From positions 496,001 through 560,000 of the forward strand of contig JBCAQO010000004.1 of NCBI GenBank assembly GCA_039111635.1: a DNA stretch of 64,000 bases. Reading direction: 5' to 3'. Position numbers and translations under genes: made by a program. Within the stretch, counting starts at the first letter, position 1. Every line of letters starts with the position of its first letter. Below the pieces are notes generated by a model. The model was not told where the DNA came from and did no database searches. It saw nothing but the letters and a program-made list of their open reading frames with translations. Below, piece by piece: positions 47,511-59,840 of the stretch. The DNA is from Heterobasidion occidentale. Its lineage: Eukaryota; Basidiomycota; Agaricomycetes; Russulales; Bondarzewiaceae.

Positions 47511-48558
47511 TCACTGTCCCAGGCGACTCACTGATATATGGAGAGTACGCGATGTCCTAAGGCCAGACTGTCGCATCACAACAAAGCCGAGATTCAACAG
47601 GAGACATACCGAAGACATGTTGTACGTCCATTCGGCGGCGGGAGGCGGTGCCGGTTCAACGAAGACGGGATCCGCCTTTTGGAACGCAGGAGACCCATTG
47701 CCACCCGCAGACTGCAAGCCCAGAGCAGCGGCACTCAACGAGGCGGCCTGCGGCGCGTCCGCTTGGTGTGCGCCCGCCTGGCGACTGGCGAGCTCATCGT
47801 CAATCGCGCGCACAGTGGCGACGATGTCCTCCTGCGGCCTGTTCTCGCGCAGCAGCGCCGCGATCTTCTCGATCCGCTCCGCGCTGTCCCTCCCGTTCCG
47901 GTTCGTCCTCCGAGTCGCGCGCTCGCGCGCTTCTTGCGCGCATAGCGGTAATCGAGGTGCTGTTTCTTGTGGAGACGATCCCTCTCCTTCGCAAGGGCTG
48001 CCCAAGGCTCCTTCTCCTCTTCGGACATACCTTTCCACGTCTTTCCCGTCATTTTGCTCAGTACCGAGTGGTCCCGCTCGACCTCACTCAAGGTGTTGCG
48101 GTTCTCCTTGATGAAGAAGCTCCTGAACAAGATAAACTTGTTACATGGTCTCGGGACGTGATGGGAGTTTTTGCGCGTGCTGTGCTTGCGCCGGAGCTTG
48201 CATGGTTGTTTCTGCGGTGATGGGGGTAACGAGTCTATATAGAACGATGGAGTTTGAAGCAAGGTGCTGCCGGAGAGGGCGGGCGAGAGGGCGGGGCACA
48301 GGGTGGAGGGAGGTTGAGAGGCATGGGAAACAGGGTATGCGAAAGGCTGGACATCGGCGACAGTTGAGTCAGTGATGTCCTCTTCAGAGAACGAGTAGGA
48401 GATGAAAGGAAGATCATTGACCTCATTGTGAATTGCCTCACCGAGGGCGCCTACTAGTTCGGGGTTAATATGCCATAGAAATTGAAACAAAGATGATAGC
48501 TACGTCTATGCCACGCATGGATGGAGGTCTTCGGTTTCGATCTTCGTTTGGGTGGCAT
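47511..48558 (-). CDS. HMG-box (MATA_HMG type) DNA-binding protein, apparent frame change after the box
   Basis: Starts MPPKRRSKPKTSIHAWHR at 48558, then a short intron and an acidic region. The HMG box runs HVPRPCNKFILFRSFF, ERDHSVLSKMTGKTWK, EEEKEPWAALAKERDRLHKK and ends in a basic stretch YARKKRA. Boxes of this kind bind DNA in basidiomycete regulators, including mating and fruiting-body factors. Downstream, in a GC-rich stretch around 47910-47945, the frame must change: conserved-looking C-terminal sequence (RIEKIAALLRENRPQEDIVA, AIDDELASRQ) lies in another frame and no GT is present to splice. A sequencing slip or a real truncation after the box are both possible. The 3' end (47511, or an intron after MSS) is uncertain. 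Confidence 0.7.
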
Positions 48559-50599
48559 GAGGGAATGTTCGGCCTGGTGTCCCGACGCAGGCTGGAGGCT
48601 GGAGGCAGGTGAAAGCGCGGTCGTTAATGTCAGTGCTCGCTTGTTTATACGCACATCGAGTGCGTATAAGCAAGGATTTTGAGAGACCAGGCTCGATGCT
48701 GGTGTTGCGGTGGGTAGAGGGGCAATGAGGTGGAGGCTGCAGATAAGCAGGATTAGCGACACGGCATTGGCAACATCAATGAGCAGCGCACGTTGTCGAG
48801 AGCTCCGTTCAGAGATATATAGTGATATGGGCGTTGTCGATGCATGATGATAACGGATGAGATGCAAAGAAGATACGTGGTGGTGTGTCGATGAGGAGGA
48901 GACGAGGAGATGACGAGCTATTTATGTGGATTTTGGCGACGGTGACCGCATTAACTGCCACAAGCGGACAAGACCCAGTGGCGAAGGGTGGCGACCGTTT
49001 AGTCATTGTTCACAAAGCTTTAGCCGCAAGCCACACATTGGTCCATGCTCAGACAGAACTTCTATTCTGGGAAAATGACGAGGTGGCATCCGACTGCAAG
49101 TGGCGGAGTGTGGAACTGAACAAGCATATTTTTTCATCGACGAGCGAGCGCTGAATAAAACACAGGCAACACAGAGATTCCTAGGAGCGCCGCAGCAACT
49201 TTAAGTTCAAGATACGTGCGAGCCAATCATGCCATATACGTCAAGTTTTGGCATGCACGATGGGAGTTCTCCCCAGAGACAAGGTATCAACACAAGACTG
49301 CTGCGATCTTCTAAAGGGATCGAGTCGCAGAGGTTCATGGCGTGGCAAAATCCAGAACGTCTAGTCGCGGAGAGCTCTGACTAGCCAACGTTCTACAAAA
49401 GCTAGATACGGTCTAGTCTAGACCACCATCGAGTCCATCCGAGTCAGGCTTTCGCATGATGCAGTGCTGCAGCGCATATCGCAGCGGGCGTGGCTATGCT
49501 TGTGTCCGCCGAAAAGCACTTCAGTGCAGAGACAAGAGGGAAGATCTCGCGCATGGCAGCCTAGTCGGGACTGTGAGGACCCTCTAAGTTCATCGGATGT
49601 GGCGTTGTCTGTCAGTCGAATTTGTAAGGATGTGTGGCGCGGAGGGCTGGCGGACCGTACACAGTAAAATATCGCCGTAATGTGTGCCCTCCCGGTACGC
49701 TCTCTATCTCTTATCAGACTCGCGACTCCCGTGAGTCCTCTATGAATTTCCAGCTCGGAATGTACGCAACCCTAAGTTTCTTTTGTGTAGTCCATGGATG
49801 AGAGTCTGGGAATTACATCTGTCCAGCGCTCCAGGGAATGTGGTTCCGGAATTGAGCCTGGGAGAGGGCCCGGCAGGCTCTTGCACAATGCCTGCGGGAG
49901 TCGGGGTCTTCACCGCATGTACAGGAGAAAAGCCTGAGGCGGAAAATTGAGTTTTGACGCATGAAAGCTAGTCGAGAGCAGGGATGGGACAATCTCTGCT
50001 AATAGACGTGGCAAAAGACTGGCTACGCTGGTCGCTGCAACCGGCCGAGCGGAGCTTGAAGTGTGTTGGGTCGCGCACTGGTCGCGCAGAGCCTCAATGT
50101 GGACTTTCTCCTCCATGATGATAAGTGCAGTAAGGTCCAGACGTCCAGACGCACTTTCAAAGGCACGTCGATGTAGACTGAATAGAAATGTATGGATTCC
50201 ACCCCGAGATTGACAAAAAATTCCATGCCATCCAATGTATATATGAGCAATCCCCCTTGACACTATCCCCTTCCCTCCAAATTCTCGCAGCTATGCGCAG
50301 CTGCGGCACAGTATTTGTCGGAATTACACGTGCTACTGCGGACTTTGACCGGATTTCAAAGAGTTCGCTGATTTCTATAGGGAACGAGGCAAGGAAAGCG
50401 TACGAGAGTTTTCGAGTTCTGCCTACCAGCTTTTGCCAGCAGTGTTGACCAAGGACACAAGGCGTCGAACCACGGGCGAACGTCTAGAGTCGACGACTCA
50501 AGGAGAGCGCGGGCGATGTCATGATGTCCGGCTGCCATATGTTGCCAGCAACAATGGCTGATCGCCCGTCAGTCATTGCCAATGAGGCCGCCTAGCCCG
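48559..50599. other. Intergenic, no supported gene
   Basis: Only short open frames. One minus-strand stretch near 50450-50538 (AAGHHDIARALLES) looks like half of an ankyrin repeat, but no neighbouring repeats were found. Confidence 0.3.
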
Positions 50600-53010
50600 T
50601 CTAGTCGTAGGCGGTCGGCGCGGATGATTGGAAGGAAATCATCATTTCCTGCAGCCTACATAGTATGGGTATTTCAACTCCACGGATGCGAATGCCTTGA
50701 TAAGCACCTACCTCAATGCCACTGCGCTGCCGACAACCATTATTCTCAGAAGATTCAGGAGATGTGCCAGAGGCCGCGCCAAACTGATGCATCTGGAGCT
50801 CGATGCGCTTGATTCTATACCGCGCGCGCTAATCCATCTGGCGTGCCTGTCCGCGTCAATCGCGGTTGAATAGAACCATGTCGGTGCTCGTTTGCTCATA
50901 TCTATATTGGGTGCAGATGAGCGATATTTGTACAGAAATAAGGCCAATTTGGAAGGACTACAAAGACCCGGGTTAGCGACCAGAGGTCGAGGGGGTAGAT
51001 GAAGGACATACGTTATCAAGGGACCTAATGGCACTGAAAGTTTTGTTTTTGAATGAGAGCGATGAGAGCGATGAGAGGAGTCGAACAAAGCGAATGGTCA
51101 CTGTTGTTAAAAATGAGAGGTCGTGGAGGTCTACTTATATGACTTGAATCGCCTGCCACCTAGACTGCCGCCACCAGCGCATGGACCGTGGGTCGCGCGC
51201 TTATTGTCCACAAGGTGGCCAATTGTTTTCAGGAGCGATCCAGACTCCGCCACATCCAAGAGTTTGCAGTGCTATTGCCGGCGTACACTCATATGGCGTC
51301 TCAGAAGAAATCGACAATCGCTTTGGCATAGAATCAGGATTCTTGTCGCAAAAGGCATCAACTAGTCAACCAAAACATAACCACGACAGAAAGCACAGAC
51401 ATACTTGAATGTCAGAAAGACCTGCAGGGCATTGACGCATTTGCATATGCAGCTAGTGACGGCACCGCTGCTCAGATACTTTCAGTCCAAGCAGTGAGTC
51501 CTACCACAGATGAGAGACCATGCACGGACACAGTGCGGGCTATAGCAGACCGGGATCTGCTCAGTTGCCTACAAAAGGCCTTTCAATGGGTGTCAGGATG
51601 ATCATAGATATTGAGAGCATGCATACCATCAGGATGGGACTAAGAACGGCGAGTGTGGTATATTTAGTGCCCAGCGTGACTAACATCATATCGGCGATCA
51701 GAGAGCACCCACTCGCCACCTGAGACCAAGAAAAGTTTACGTTTCGGTTCGAGGAAATTTTTGGCGGCCACCTCAGGCATTTAGAGCGCTGCTGTGTGCA
51801 TGTTAGACTATGAATTTCGGAGCGGCAGTGGAAGTGAGGTCGTTTGCTGGGGATACGACAAGCAACCATTTCTGGAGGAATCGGTAGTAGTAGTCATCAG
51901 ACTACTCACTTGTACATGTCCATCCCACGGCGGCTGTAGTCCATCAAACTTGGCAAACACCGTGGTGAATGTCAATCCTGCAAGGTTAGTTGTTGGTCCA
52001 GAATTACAAGGGCATCACCTCCCCACTAAAACAACAATGATGGAGAGCAGGAAGATCAGCGATGATTCGCAGGTCCTCGATGCCACACAGGAACATGTTG
52101 TTCTATAGTTAGAATGGACTCAAGCGTAGCAACTCCGATCAGGGTAGGAAAACGCAAAAACCAACAAAGTTTGTTCAGATAGGGTCGAAAGCGGCAAAGG
52201 TTCGGTTAAAATTGGGCTGCGGAGAAAGAGCGATGGACAAGGCTAGATCTGGCTAGATCCGCAATACAGCCTTACTGATTGCAGTGCCTGATCCGATCTC
52301 ATCGTGGAAAGCATTCTTGATGGTCCTGATGATGGATGCAGAGTCGTCGGCAACGGGGAACCTATTTGAAGCAACACAATTCAGTTTGCGCATCAGGCTG
52401 CATCAGGGAGCTTGGTAGGATGTAGGAGTATTACGGAGTGAGGGCGAGGTTTCAAGGAGGGGAGAGAGCAAGAAGGGAGCGAGGAGAGGACAATGGATCA
52501 AGGCACCCACTCCAGATGCGGGAGAGTTTACGAGATCCGTTCCGTGTCGGAGACCTCATGCAGAGCTGTCAGATGCGCCTCGAGCGACGAGAACTGGAAA
52601 GGTATATCAGAAACTACTTGTGTAGACTCCTGCAGACTCTCCAAGCTCAAAGTGGAGATGCCAAGCAGGTTGTCGGACAAGAGACTTGCGCAGACAAATT
52701 TACCATCACCAAGATCAGGATGCGAAGCGGGTATTACGAGGAAACTTCACAGATGTGCCTATAGTTCCTAGTCTCTACGATGGAGAGAAGTGCGGAACGT
52801 ATTCAGGATCGACAGCCGTGAGAGCCTCGACGAGAACGGAAGCAACGGGGGCCTGAGAGACATAAGCTACCATAAGGAGGCAAAAACACAGGGTGATCAG
52901 TGACCTCGGCGGGATCCAGAGAACAGGACACGCCTATCACTTGACCGGAACCATTGCGCGCGCTTGGATCTACATGGATCAGTTGGCGTGAGAGAGGTGG
53001 GGTGGCTGAA
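50600..53010 (-). other. Possible degraded or unresolved multi-exon gene(s)
   Basis: Several minus-strand segments look like exons by codon texture and nearby splice sites: around 52800-52870 (VASVLVEALTAVDPEYV), 52540-52730 (SLLSDNLLGISTLSLESLQE), 52280-52355 (FPVADDSASIIRTIKNAFHD), 51920-51985 (LTFTTVFAKFDGLQPPWDGH) and 50700-50830. I cannot join them into one frame and do not recognise the product. They may be the remains of one gene or unrelated pieces. Confidence 0.25.
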
Positions 53011-53340
53011 CATCGCGCGTTTCAAAGGACGAGGAAAAATCGAACAAATACTGCGCTAGTTTGAGACGGTGCGATGGAGGCAGAGCGGAGGCCGGAAGCT
53101 GTTGGGGAGGAGGGGAGGGAGGGGAGGGAAGGGACGTGGGCAGGAGGCAGAAGCGAAAACGTGACGGTCACGGCGTTGATGCAAACGCAGGCTTGAAGCC
53201 GCTCATGGTCCCATGAAGGCTTCGACTTCGATGCCGACCCTCTCAAATACCCATCCTCTCCCATTCTCTCCAACATCGCCACTCTTTACCGACTCAGACA
53301 CGATAGCTCACGCTCACGCATCCCGCACCCAGCTTTCATG

Positions 53341-54847
53341 GGTATAAATATCCACGATCCTTTAGTGCAGATCAAAGGTATCTCGTTTTCTTCCCGGTTT
53401 TGTCACTTTGCTCAGCCGCGTTGTAGTTACCCAGTCAGTATGTGGATTCATCGCGATATGCATGACCGCTGTGCGTGTGTACATCCGACGCGGGAGGTAC
53501 TGGTGGGACGATGCGTGGGCTTTCTTCTCCCTCTTGAGGTCCGCCATTTCGCTCGAGGCTCGTTTATCGTCACTTTTTTTCTCATCTAAGCGCGCGCTTG
53601 CAGTCTCTTCATCCAATTTGCGAGCGTGTTCATGCACGTCGATGACCCCTCGGAACTCTCAAAAACGAATCGTATCGCAGCATACTATCTCATGGCGAGC
53701 ACATTTTATACCGTCATCTGGTCCGCCAGACTCTCCATCCTCTTCTCCATCATTCGAATCGACCCCGACCCCCAAATTCGCCGACGACTCCGCTGGATCG
53801 TCGCAGTTTTCATTTTTGCCATCTTTTTCTTCCTTGCCCAGCTCATGTGGGTCTGCGAGCCCGAGCCCGGTTGGAAAGACGAGCGCAGCCCACAGTGCAA
53901 GCTGAACAAGGAAGTCGCGATATGCCAGCTCGTTTGTACGCCTGTTCGATCCCATATGCATATTCTTGTGGACTGACTGACCGCATCGCAGCCGACGTTT
54001 TCTCAGATCTCCTCCTCATACTCCTCCCCCTTCGTCTCATCCACGGCATCAAAGATCGTGGTCTCCGCCGACGCTTGATCTTCATTTTCTCAACGTCTAG
54101 TAAGCATTTTGCCTTCGAGATCGTATGTTGTATCCTCACCATCGCTCTACAGTCATCACGACCATCGTCTCCCTTGTGCACGCTGCCTACATCATCACGG
54201 GCGGCGGCATCAAAGTCATCATCTCCGCCCTCGTCGAGGACTGCATGTCCCTCTCCGTCGCAAACGTTCCCGTCGTCGCGACCGCGCTCGTGCGGCGGTT
54301 CGGGCTGCGCGACCAAACGGAAGACCCGACGTCCTTCGCGGACGAGTCGCCCGACGGCCCGCGCTTCTCGTCCTTCCGCTTCAAGTCGCGCATCACGGGC
54401 GGGCGCTCGACGCACGGCACGTTTGGGTTCACGACGCGGCAGGCGCGCGCGCGGGGGCTCGTCAGCGGCGGGACGACGACGGACGGGTCGGGGTCCGGCA
54501 CGGACACGGACCTTGGGCTGACGAGCAAGGGCACGCTCAGCGCCGCGTACACGCTTGACGAGGCGCAGACGCGCAAGGACGCGCATTATATCAGCGTCGG
54601 CTCGCTGCAGGGGGACTCGCAGTGGCGGCCGAGTCTCGATCCCTCCGCGCGGGTGACGATGCAGAAGGGGGAGGGGGACCACTATATCAGCGTCGGGTCG
54701 GTGAGGGTGCAGGAGCCCCTGCGGGAGGTCGAGGAGGTGGATGAGGAGGCGCGAGTGGGCGGGACGGGGCGGGCGGTACCCATGAGGATCGGCGCGCTGT
54801 GGACGGGCAGGCAGAGGCAACAGGCTGGCTTTGCCCGGGGGCCTTGA
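53341..54847 (+). CDS. Fungal rhodopsin-type multi-pass membrane protein
   Basis: At least four exons. Hydrophobic segments: VVVTQSVCGFIAICMTAVRV, WWDDAWAFFSLL joined by an intron to SLFIQFASVF, AAYYLMASTFYTVIWSARLS, WIVAVFIFAIFFFLAQLMWV, VFSDLLLILLPLRLIHGIKD and ITTIVSLVHAAYII, followed by DCMSLSVANVPVVATALVRR. This order (short loops, WDD motif, Cys-containing loop, long cytoplasmic tail) is that of the fungal rhodopsin-like (SAT4-related) membrane proteins of unknown function. The tail of about 190 residues is rich in Gly, Ser, Thr and charged residues and has two HYISVGS repeats. The start is uncertain: the Met at 53341 does not join in frame to the next exon through the best splice pair, and the gene may begin upstream. 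The stop is at 54847. Confidence 0.7.
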
Positions 54848-55804
54848 TGGCGCTTAGACTGCACGAAGAGAGTCGGGGATTGTTGTGTACGTTGTTCTGT
54901 TGTGCTCACCTGCTCGCTGTATACCGCATCTATGTACTAGGATATAATGTGTAGTATTCGTTCTTGTCGCTCACATGATCTGGTAATGCTACCTTTCTTG
55001 GAGATCGTCGATTTCGTGTGGCTCAGCGATGCGACGTCCTGCGTTCCTCTGCGTGCCTTCGTCCTGACCAGATTGATGTCGATCGGTGACATCAACTGGG
55101 ACTGGATGGCTGGGTGTCCAGCAGCGGACACCTACAGATACCTCACGGCTCGAAGTGTACTGCTCTGCGAGGCTCTGTCGCCGTTCCATCAGTAGCACTT
55201 GCTATCATCGAGAGATATTGTGAATGGAATGCCGTAAGAGCATGGTATGACGAAGAGCGAATCTCTCAGTGGCGTTGACAGCTTGGCAACTTGTAGAACC
55301 TCTGACCGTTCAGCCTCGATCGCGATTCGATCGAAACCATGGAGAACGACGCCTGGTCCACGGGAGTATAAAAAATACCGCTTGAGGATGAGGCTCTATG
55401 GAGGTGTCCGATCCTGGGCCTCACTCATAACCTGCTCATGTGCCTTGAGAAATTTTCATATGCAACGATAGCGGTTCATGCATTATCGTGCACCAGTATT
55501 GCCATCAATCCTGTCATATTATCAGATGAAGACGAATAGAATAAAGGAAGTGCGGTATTATTGTATATCAAAACACGGTCGAGAACATGGATTTGAGGTG
55601 AACGATGGCTCCGTTCCGTAGAACTTGCTGTAACGGAATGGGGGGAGCGCGTCGACGAGAAGGCACAGGGAAAAGGAAATAGTCAGCACCCCTTAATGAA
55701 GTAGCTATCGGATGCGCAAGACAAATGGTCACCTTTTAATAAACACGAAAGCGCGTGTTCCCTCCCACACCGACTGCACATGCGCGACCCACGGGCCACA
55801 CGTC
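54848..55804. other. Intergenic, nothing recognised
   Basis: Convergent 3' regions. No exon could be supported. Confidence 0.4.
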
Positions 55805-56355
55805 CTAATCCAGCTCGTCCAGCCCCCGCCGTGCTATCTGGAACTTCGGCTCGCAGGGACCGGAGTGCACGAGGATGTGCCCGGGCACCTTCCCGTCCGC
55901 CGTCGGGATTTGCAGCGCGAGGGTCTCGTCGCCGGAGGGGTACTCGGTGAGGTGTCCGGCGCTGAGGGCGGCCGTGTCGGTGGCAATGATGAGGCCGTTG
56001 CGGCCGCCCTGGACCCATGCCTCGTCGGTGGAGTTGGGCAGGGTGATGTGCGCGAGGCCAGATAAGAAGACGACGAATCTACAGCCAACGACACGCGCAG
56101 CAACATGTGAGCGGTCGATCGGAGTCGTCAGACGAAGACGGCACGCACTGGACATTTGGCGCGTTGTGCAGGCCCGCGTTAAAGCGCGGTGGGAGGATGG
56201 TAGCTGCCATTGGCGAGATTGCCAAGCTGGAGCGAGCTTGCGCCTGTGGTTCCCACCTGAGACGAAGAGACGAAGCCGGGGTCGAGGGCCCAGCACTCGA
56301 GCATGGAGATGCCGTTGGCAGCGGTGAGAGCGGTAACGTTGAGCGTGCTGGGCAT
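55805..56355 (-). CDS. Small cupin-like protein, one apparent frame lesion
   Basis: Starts MPSTLNVTALTAANGISMLE at 56355. Exon 1 continues ECWALDPGFV, then LQLGNLANGSY; the next conserved part, LPPRFNAGLHNAPNVQ, lies in another frame, consistent with loss of two bases near 56196 where related sequences read SYTI-LPP. An intron follows (GTGCGT...TGTAG), then FVVFLSGLAHITLPN, GGRNGLIIATDTA, ETLALQIP and a C-terminus near HSGPCEP. The alternating strand pattern and the HN and HI-L-N motifs suggest a single-domain cupin fold, as in many small fungal proteins of unknown role. Without the lesion the protein would have about 155 residues. Confidence 0.55.
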
Positions 56356-59149
56356 CGTGGACGGTGTCGGGTCGCGAGGGGGGTCGAGGGAGGATGGAGG
56401 GTCGATTCGAAGACGTTAAATATTGTGCGGACATGGTCGCGTTCAACTGTTGCTCGGCAGTCCCTCTCCGTGCCTGGCCCGATACCAATCCGATCCAGTC
56501 TCAGACATCTGCTGACTCAGCACTTCATCCCCCTCTCTCTGCCACCTCTCGTCGCGCACATGCGTATCCCCCTCGCCATCCCTACCCTCAACAGACGACA
56601 GTGCAATTTTCCGCCCCAAGACACTCATCGGCCTCGAAGATCCTCCGCATAAACTTGAGCTTCCGATTCATGCAAAGCTTTTGGTACTTATTTCGCGCTC
56701 AGGTGCTGGTGCATAGCTCATCCGTTCCTCTCGCATCTGTAGACGGTCAGTAGACCCGGCAGGTTCAAGGGAGGTGTATACTGACAGGCGTAGCAACAAT
56801 ACGCGCCAGTCGTGTCTCGGTCACCCGCTTGATAATATGGCGTTGGTACGACCCTTGTCTCCTCGCTCTCTTGTCTACTGTAAACACCCCGCGTCACGAC
56901 ACGGGCCTCGATCACCGCCACATGCACACCGCAAATTTTCCCTCAGATTTCTCACCCGATATACACACAGTCATATATCCTCTCGGATGCTCTCTAGTTG
57001 CTCTCTTGGCCTGCGGATTCGTACGTATATAAGGATTTCATCATCACTACGCATGCACGCTATCTTCCATCCATTACACACGTTCTCGCTCCCAGCACTT
57101 GCGGCTTTCCACATTGCACAGGATATCGCATCATCGGCCGTTATTCCTCTGCATGAAACCATCGGCGTTCACACACGTCAACGGCCCGGCAACGGGACAG
57201 TCGGTGATTCGGGCACTGTCTTGCTTCTAATAGGAGCTCTGGGCGACCAGTGATGACAGGATGTTTGACACTCACGAGTGCTTGTCTTCTGATTCACTTT
57301 ATCCTTTTAGGGCTCGTCATCAACTCTGACCAATCGCCAAGTCATCACGCCGATCTCGTTCATATCATCCACTATCTATCGTCTCGTACCAAGATCGCTC
57401 ACGATGTCTCGCTACACTCTTAGGAGAAATTCGTCAGTCTTGTAAGTATGTGCTCGTAGCGGTGGTCAAGAATTTTGCTCTGCTTTTTCAATCAACGGTG
57501 ATCAGCTCAACACTGTAAGGTATGGGGTATACCCATGTGCCTATATCCTCCTCGTCCGCGAACACAGTAAGCACCATCTATGAAACGCTAAAGACGACGC
57601 ATTAGGAATTCTTTGTCCGCGCCACCTAATGCACAGGACAAGGTAAGCACTGTCAAAGACGCCATAAATCCTGAACGATGCGTATAGCCACAAACAGCAC
57701 TCGTGATCCTCCTGCATGAAAATACCAACAGCACGCGACATACGGTGTTTGTTGTTGCCGCGTGCATTTACCCTCTCTTGAATTGATAGACGCGAGCCAT
57801 CCTGCGCACGCAAGGTATCATCGCCATCAGGGCGTGCGGCGAAGGCCAGACGCCGCGATGAAGTCCAGACGCTGCGATACAGGCCAGATACAGGTGCTAA
57901 CAGAAATCCCTCAAAGTTCAAGTCAAGTGAGTGATATCCCACACTGACATACCGATATACAACATCATCCCACGTCCGCCAAACAACTTCGGGTGATGGT
58001 ACGAACGTCGTCTATCTCCTACCTATCCGCATCGACTCCTGCTTCCCAATCAGTATCTCAGGCGCCGCTTTTTGCTACTGATGAGTGCATGCAATGCCTC
58101 TTGAGGGTTCAGAATCGAAACCAAAGCGAGGTGGACGAACGGTGATTCTATGCGAATCAACCACTGCAGGCGCGTGAGCCTCGTCATGTTACCATCTTCC
58201 AAGGCACAGCGTCTGTTAGGCTTTTGTATGGCGTGCACCATACTCAATTCGGGCATACAACGTTCCTTTGACAGCTTCGATCTCCGCCACCTTCAATTCA
58301 TTTAGAGTCGACGTCTACTTTTTTCTACTCTCTCATTCACTTCTCTACCTGGGCCGACGAGTTCCGAGCATCCGCTGGACTGGTTTGGTTGAACATCTTC
58401 CAGCTGTGCGTTTTTCGCCTCCTTGTTGACCGGTGCAGGTACCAACATTGTTTACTTTTGAGTAAGTAGTATCCCTTGGACGAAAACTCGTAATTCCCCC
58501 AAAGTTCTCCATCTTTCTGTAGTGGATTCGCAGGCACCTGACGTTTTCTAGAATGCGGAAGGCAATGTCCTATTCTCTCGCGAGGCCCGTCGTGGTCCGC
58601 GATGCTCGTGGACGACGGGGAAAGGTCGCGCTCATACCAAAGGGCACTAATGATTCTGACTTTTACTGGTAGGACTATTCTGTCAGACTCATTGTCAAAT
58701 TCGTTGTCGAAAACGGCTCAGTCATCCAGGTAAATCGGTGCTAACATGAGGACTCGCTGCGATAAGTGTTGTCTAAGACTGACAGACTTCTGAAGGTCGA
58801 TCACCTTTCAAGAAGGACCATCGTGATATATTTGTGGAGACGATCTCCTCCTTCATGCATTACAGCCACGAAGTCATCCTGAACACACACACGAGGTTTG
58901 ACGTGCTCGCCATTTCTGTCGCAGAAATTCTCTTGTGAGACACGGGACGTCACCTCCTTAGCTCCGTACAGGAACACCTCCCAAGCTGAGTATGCACGGT
59001 CCCCTTTTCGTTGGGCGACGGGATTTTGTACGTGGGGCGACGAAATTTCGAAAGGCATTGCGGAACGTATAAGTACAACTGAAGAGTTGCGAGAAACATT
59101 CAGCATTCGACAACTCACACTCAAACACTCAACACTTACATCAGTTACA
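56356..59149. other. Long region without a supported gene
   Basis: About 2.8 kb. Open frames at 57541-57942 and 58050-58256 on the minus strand are not backed by splice patterns or motifs. The last 100 bases before 59150 include CGTATAAGTACAA near 59067-59080, a likely TATA box of the lectin gene. Confidence 0.35.
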
Positions 59150-59840
59150 ATGGTCCACTTGAACTTGACAGCTTTGGCCGCTGCCGCTACTGCCTTCAGC
59201 ATCACCGACTTCCAAGGCCACTTTGTCGACCTCGCCTCTGGCGGGACCACCGACTTCGTGCCCGTTCGCAGCTTTGCCAGGGCGGAGAACCAGAACCAGC
59301 AGGTAAATGTCTCGCGCAACTCATTCGTCTCCTCAGAAGTCTGACACGGTCGACGGCATCATGTAGTGGCAGCTCCTGGGCACTAGCACCCCGAACCAGT
59401 TCAGGATCCAGAATAACGGTGTCAGGCAGGTCATATCCTTCCCGTCCGCCCCTTCTATGGGGTACTCGGGCATCATTGGGAGCCAGCAAGCGATTGCCCA
59501 CCCGAACGCTGGCACTTCTTGGAACCTCGTTGGAGCCGGCAATGGCGCCTTCAAGTAAGTAGCTCTCGCCGCCTCCTGCGGACCCGATTCGCTGACCGGA
59601 CGGCGTTTCACTATGTGTGTCCAGCCTCGTCGAGTCTGGCACCGGGCTTGCTTTGACTGCGTGGGAGGCCAGGACCGACTCAAACAGCTCTCCGGTGCGC
59701 CTTTCACTGCTCCTTCATATCGATTTGAACGGCGTGCTGATATCCCACGATTTATTTATCGGATTTGATAGCTCACGCTCGAAGTCGCCGCTTCTGACCC
59801 TCAGCAAGTGTTCACCATCCAGATTGCCTCAGTCTTCTAA
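59150..59840 (+). CDS. Ricin-B-fold (beta-trefoil) lectin
   Basis: Four exons, 59150-59302, 59367-59554, 59625-59694 and 59772-59840, encode 159 residues, the length of one beta-trefoil. The Q-x-W hallmark is split by the first intron (ENQNQQ then WQLLG). Other strand motifs are FVDLASGG near the start, FRIQNNGV, TSWNLVGAGNGAF, LVESGTGLALTAW and the ending QQVFTIQIASVF. Fungal proteins of this kind bind galactose or GalNAc-type sugars and often act in defence against animals or in development; there is no catalytic domain here. A short hydrophobic N-terminus (LTALAAAATAF) could be a signal but is weak. Frames and splice sites are clean. Confidence 0.85.

Noticed and set aside
50440..50540. 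Ankyrin-repeat gene
   Set aside because: Only half of one repeat is visible and the flanking sequence has no further units.
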